DNA of 64,000 bases from Lysobacteraceae bacterium NML91-0213 (lineage in GTDB: Bacteria; Pseudomonadota; Gammaproteobacteria; Xanthomonadales; Xanthomonadaceae): the NCBI GenBank assembly GCA_002798175.1, contig NWQL01000001.1, positions 966,145 through 1,030,144 of the forward strand, written 5' to 3'. Each line of letters begins with the position of its first letter. Position 1 is the stretch's first letter. Below, piece by piece: positions 60,830 to 64,000 of the stretch. The position numbers and the translations under genes are program-made. The notes beneath the pieces are model-generated. The model saw only the letters and a program-made list of their open reading frames with translations. It did no database searches and was not told the origin of the DNA.

Positions 60830-60838
60830 TTATCCACA
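60830..60838 (+). promoter_or_regulatory. DnaA box upstream of dnaB
   Basis: TTATCCACA matches the DnaA box consensus TTATNCACA at every base. It lies about 98 bp upstream of the dnaB ATG, with a weaker TACCCACA at 60854-60861. A single perfect box before dnaB suggests DnaA control of the replicative helicase gene. Confidence 0.6.
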
Positions 60839-60935
60839 GGTTGTTCCATCGCGTACCCACAGCCATCGGCACTAGCATCGATGTTTCCCGCCGCCTGCGA
60901 GAGCGCGGCACCGCCTGTCCGGAGTTCCCCAGAAG

Positions 60936-62351
60936 ATGTCCGCCCGCCCCCGATTCGGCGACCGCGCCGGCCACGAGCACGACGCGCGCGAAGGCCGCCT
61001 CGAGCAGTTGCGCATCCCGCCGCAGTCGGTGGAAGCCGAACAGGCCGTCCTTGGGGGGCTGATGCTGGCTCCGGAGGCGTTCGACCGCATCGCGGACATG
61101 CTGGTCGACAAGGATTTCTACCGGCGCGACCACCAGCTGATCTACCGGGCGATCCGCGAGCTGGCCGAACGCAACCGGCCGTTCGACGCGGTGACCCTGG
61201 GTGAATGGTTCGAATCGCAGGGCCTGGCCGAACAGGTCGCCGGTGGCGCCTACCTGGTCGAGCTGGCCAGCACCACGCCGTCGGCCGCCAACATCCGCGC
61301 CTATGCGGAGATCGTGCGCGACAAGGCGGTGATGCGGCAGCTCATCGACGTCGGCACCGAGATCGTCAACGACGGCTTCCAGCCCGACGGCCGTGATTCC
61401 GGCGAGATCCTCGCCAAGGCCGAGCAGCAGGTGTTCGCGATCGCCGAGGCCGGTGCGCGCGGGCGCACCGACTTCACCGCGATCAACAAGGCGATGGCGG
61501 AAGCGTTCGACGTCCTGCAGACGCGCTTTGCCAACGGCGACGGCATCACCGGCCTGCCGACCGGCTACGAGGCGTTCGACCAGATGACATCGGGCCTGCA
61601 GCCCACCGACCTGCTGATCCTTGCCGCGCGCCCGGCGATGGGCAAGACCACGCTGGCGCTCAACATCGCCGAGTACGCCGCGCTGAAATCGAAGAAGGCC
61701 GTGGCGGTGTTCTCGATGGAAATGTCGGCCAGCCAGCTCGCGCTGCGCCTGATCTCGTCGAATGGCCGCATCAACGCCACCCGCCTGCGCACAGGCCAGC
61801 TGGAGGACGAGGACTGGAGCCGGGTGACCGCGGCGATCCGCATGCTCAAGGAGTCGAAGATCTTCATCGACGACACCCCGGGCCTGTCACCCGACGTGCT
61901 GCGCGCCAAGGCACGCCGGCTCAAGCGCGAATACGACCTCGGGCTGGTGGTGATCGACTACCTGCAGCTGATGCAGGTGCCCGGAAACAACGAGAACCGC
62001 GCCACCGAGATCTCGGAGATCTCGCGCTCGCTCAAGGGCCTGGCCAAGGAACTCAACGTGCCGGTGATCGCGCTGTCGCAGCTCAACCGCTCGCTGGAAT
62101 CGCGTACCGACAAGCGCCCGGTGATGGCCGACCTGCGCGAGTCGGGCGCGATCGAGCAGGACGCGGACATGATCATCTTCATCTACCGCGACGAGTACTA
62201 CAACAAGGAAGCGTCGCCGGACAAGGGACTCGCCGAGATCATCATCGGCAAGCATCGAAGTGGCCCGACCGGCTCGTTCAAGCTGCGCTTCTTCGGCGAG
62301 TACACCCGCTTCGACAACCTCGCGCACGATGCGATGGGCAGCTTCGAGTAG
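60936..62351 (+). CDS. dnaB: Replicative DNA helicase DnaB
   Basis: A 471-aa hexameric helicase that unwinds DNA at the replication fork. The N-terminal domain (~25-130) begins PPQSVEAEQAVLGGLML. The RecA-like domain holds Walker A ARPAMGKTT, Walker B LVVIDYLQLM, and SQLNRSLE. KHRSGPTGSF near the end carries the arginine finger; the commoner spelling is KQRNGPTG. Length matches the family, and no intein is present. Confidence 0.96.
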   Translation: MSARPRFGDRAGHEHDAREGRLEQLRIPPQSVEAEQAVLGGLMLAPEAFDRIADMLVDKDFYRRDHQLIYRAIRELAERNRPFDAVTLGEWFESQGLAEQVAGGAYLVELASTTPSAANIRAYAEIVRDKAVMRQLIDVGTEIVNDGFQPDGRDSGEILAKAEQQVFAIAEAGARGRTDFTAINKAMAEAFDVLQTRFANGDGITGLPTGYEAFDQMTSGLQPTDLLILAARPAMGKTTLALNIAEYAALKSKKAVAVFSMEMSASQLALRLISSNGRINATRLRTGQLEDEDWSRVTAAIRMLKESKIFIDDTPGLSPDVLRAKARRLKREYDLGLVVIDYLQLMQVPGNNENRATEISEISRSLKGLAKELNVPVIALSQLNRSLESRTDKRPVMADLRESGAIEQDADMIIFIYRDEYYNKEASPDKGLAEIIIGKHRSGPTGSFKLRFFGEYTRFDNLAHDAMGSFE

Positions 62352-62438
62352 CGAATCGCGCCGCCGCGCCCCGCGCCAACCTGGCGCCGCCGCTAGAATC
62401 CGCTGCATCCGGGCATCGCCCCCGTTGATGGATTGCGC

Positions 62439-63578
62439 ATGAGCGTCTCCGCCACCGAGCGTCCGACCCGGATCGTGGTCGACCTCGACCGCATCGCCGG
62501 CAACCTCGAGCGCATCCGCGCGCATGTGCGCGTGCCGGTGATGGCCATCGTCAAGGCCAATGCCTACGGCCATGGCCTGGTGCCGGTCGCGCGGCACCTG
62601 GAGGCGAGCGGGGTGGAGCGGCTCGGCGTGGCCTTCGTGGAGGAGGGCATCGCACTGCGGCGGGCGGGCATCCGCGTGCCGATCCTGGTGCTTGGCGGCA
62701 TCTTCGGCCCGCAGGTGGGGCAGTTCATCGCCCACGATCTCGAAGTCACGGTGTCGTCGGTGGAGAAGCTGCGCCAGGTCGAGGCCGCGGCGCAGGCGCT
62801 GGGCCGACGTGCGGTGGTGCATCTGAAGATCGACACCGGCATGGAACGCATCGGCGTGCACGAATACTCGGCCGGGCCCTTCATCGAGGCGGCAGTGGCC
62901 TCGCGCTGGTGCCGCATCGAGGGCGTCTATTCCCATCTCGCCTGCGCCGATGACCCCGATTCACCGATGACCGCGCTGCAGCTCGAGCGTTTCCTCGAGG
63001 CCTGTGCGCATTTCGATCGCATCGGCGCGCCGATGCCGCTGCGCCATCTCGCCAACTCCGGTGGCGTGCTGCATTTTCCCGGCACCCATCTCGATCTCGT
63101 GCGCCCCGGCATCCTGGTCTACGGGGTGATGCCGGACCCCGCCTCGCGCCCCACGATCGTGGTCGAGCCCGCGTTGTCGCTGGTGTCGCGGGTGGTGTAC
63201 TTCAAGGTGGTGCGGGCAGGCCGGACCGTGAGCTACGGCGCCAGCTGGACCGCGGCAGCCGATACCCGGGTGGTGACGGTGCCGCTGGGGTATGGCGACG
63301 GCTATCCGCGGGCGCTGTCCTCGCGCGGGCGTGCACTGATCCGCGGTGGGTCGCATCCGATCGTCGGGCGTGTCTGCATGGACCAGTTCATGGTGGACAT
63401 CGGAAGCGCCAGCGCGTGGAACGAGGACGAGGTGGTGCTGATCGGGCGCCAGGGCACTGCCGGGATCACCGTGGAGGCGCTGGCCGCCGCCGCGGGAACC
63501 ATTCCCTACGAACTGCTGACCGGTTTCAACGAACGCATCCCGCGCGAATACGTCGGCGGCAACGCGACTGCGGCTTGA
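62439..63578 (+). CDS. alr: Alanine racemase
   Basis: A 379-aa PLP enzyme that makes D-alanine for peptidoglycan. The PLP Lys39 is in AIVKANAYGHG, and the second catalytic Tyr is in TVSYGASW. The C-terminal beta domain follows, with GRVCMDQFMVDIG. ATG 62439 is preferred over TTG 62433. It lies 87 bp after dnaB, an order common in gammaproteobacteria. Confidence 0.95.
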   Translation: MSVSATERPTRIVVDLDRIAGNLERIRAHVRVPVMAIVKANAYGHGLVPVARHLEASGVERLGVAFVEEGIALRRAGIRVPILVLGGIFGPQVGQFIAHDLEVTVSSVEKLRQVEAAAQALGRRAVVHLKIDTGMERIGVHEYSAGPFIEAAVASRWCRIEGVYSHLACADDPDSPMTALQLERFLEACAHFDRIGAPMPLRHLANSGGVLHFPGTHLDLVRPGILVYGVMPDPASRPTIVVEPALSLVSRVVYFKVVRAGRTVSYGASWTAAADTRVVTVPLGYGDGYPRALSSRGRALIRGGSHPIVGRVCMDQFMVDIGSASAWNEDEVVLIGRQGTAGITVEALAAAAGTIPYELLTGFNERIPREYVGGNATAA

Positions 63579-63611
63579 CGCTGCGCTCACCGGAACTGCC
63601 GAGACTGCGCC

Positions 63612-64000
63612 ATGCCTATCGCCCTGGTCTGGTTCCGCAACGATCTTCGCCTCGACGACAACCCGGCGCTGCGCGCGGCTGTGGAAGGTGGCTACCAGCC
63701 GCTGATGATCCATATCCATGCGCCCGGCGAGGAAGGCGACTGGTCGCCGGGCGCGGCCTCGAATGCCTGGCGGCATCGCTCGCTGAAGGCACTCGACGCC
63801 GCGTTGCGCGCGCGCGGCGCGATGTTGCGCTGCTTCCACGGGCCCACGCAGGCGACGCTGGAAACCATCGCCGCGGCGGTGGACGCGGAGGCAGTGTTCT
63901 GGAACCGGCGCTACGAGCCCGAGGTCGAGGCCCGCGACGCCGTCATCAAGAGCGCATTGCGGCGTGCAGGCCTGCGCGCGGAGAGTTTCAACGGCTCCCT
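63612..64000 (+). CDS. phr: Deoxyribodipyrimidine photolyase, N-terminal part (cut by window end)
   Basis: The first 129 codons of a photolyase-family gene. It starts PIALVWFRNDLRLDDNPALR, the signature of the N-terminal antenna-binding domain, and continues through FHGPTQATLETI and VFWNRRYEPEVEARD. The FAD-binding domain is outside the window, so CPD photolyase and cryptochrome-like variants cannot be separated with certainty. It starts 34 bp after alr. Confidence 0.9.
   Translation, partial: MPIALVWFRNDLRLDDNPALRAAVEGGYQPLMIHIHAPGEEGDWSPGAASNAWRHRSLKALDAALRARGAMLRCFHGPTQATLETIAAAVDAEAVFWNRRYEPEVEARDAVIKSALRRAGLRAESFNGS

Overview
This window is about 70% GC and reads as chromosome of a Xanthomonadaceae/Lysobacteraceae gammaproteobacterium, most like Luteimonas or Lysobacter. 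The evidence is gene content and order: a split metH preceded by an ArsR-methyltransferase gene, a kynurenine-degradation cluster, a 180-kDa-class NAD-glutamate dehydrogenase, a UbiM-type ubiquinone hydroxylase and a YtrA-led ABC operon. Genus is inferred only; no rRNA or tRNA gene was seen. Nearly all of the window is core chromosome. The one mobile trace is the tail of an IS481-type element at the left edge.

Layout. 1-6.4 kb: IS481-type transposase tail abutting ubiM, a MASE2-GGDEF diguanylate cyclase, a spermidine-synthase-like protein, a 40-aa Gln-rich protein, a peroxiredoxin, an hsp20-cbpA chaperone pair and a PilH-like receiver. 6.4-20 kb: acuI, a LOG protein, the 2-oxoglutarate dehydrogenase operon sucA-sucB-lpdA, roxA coupled to a GNAT fusion, a DUF3060 lipoprotein, purB and fumC. 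19.9-24.9 kb: a seven-gene minus-strand operon (membrane protein, YtrA-type GntR regulator, ABC ATPase, ABC permease, GSGD-repeat exported protein, two YggN/DUF2884 paralogues). Its promoter lies inside a GGTG-N16-CACC palindrome.

25-36.4 kb: periplasmic glutathione peroxidase, an SDR / small ORF / GH15 operon, two FKBP isomerases, slyX, a DUF2058 gene, and the methionine-synthase operon (ArsR-methyltransferase, metH N-half, metH C-half) joined by GTGA overlaps. A 26-bp palindrome sits at the head of that operon. 36.5-44.7 kb: acyl-CoA dehydrogenase, NAD-glutamate dehydrogenase, NAD kinase and a 5'-nucleotidase.

44.8-58.9 kb (minus): one long run of same-strand genes. In transcription order it is asnS, two small unknown genes, an atypical SDR, then aminomuconate-semialdehyde dehydrogenase, carbonic anhydrase, RidA-type deaminase, haaO, acmsd, kynU and kmo, followed by sbcB, DUF2461, DUF2939 and chrA. 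Together the kyn genes should take kynurenine through 3-hydroxyanthranilate to 4-oxalocrotonate. Tryptophan dioxygenase and kynurenine formamidase are not in the window. 59-64 kb (plus): an IscA-like Fe-S protein, rpsF-rpsR-rplI, dnaB (with a perfect DnaA box upstream), alr, and the start of a photolyase gene cut by the window edge.

I found no convincing new defence, CRISPR or secondary-metabolite system. The least understood unit is the YtrA-controlled ABC / GSGD-repeat / YggN operon.
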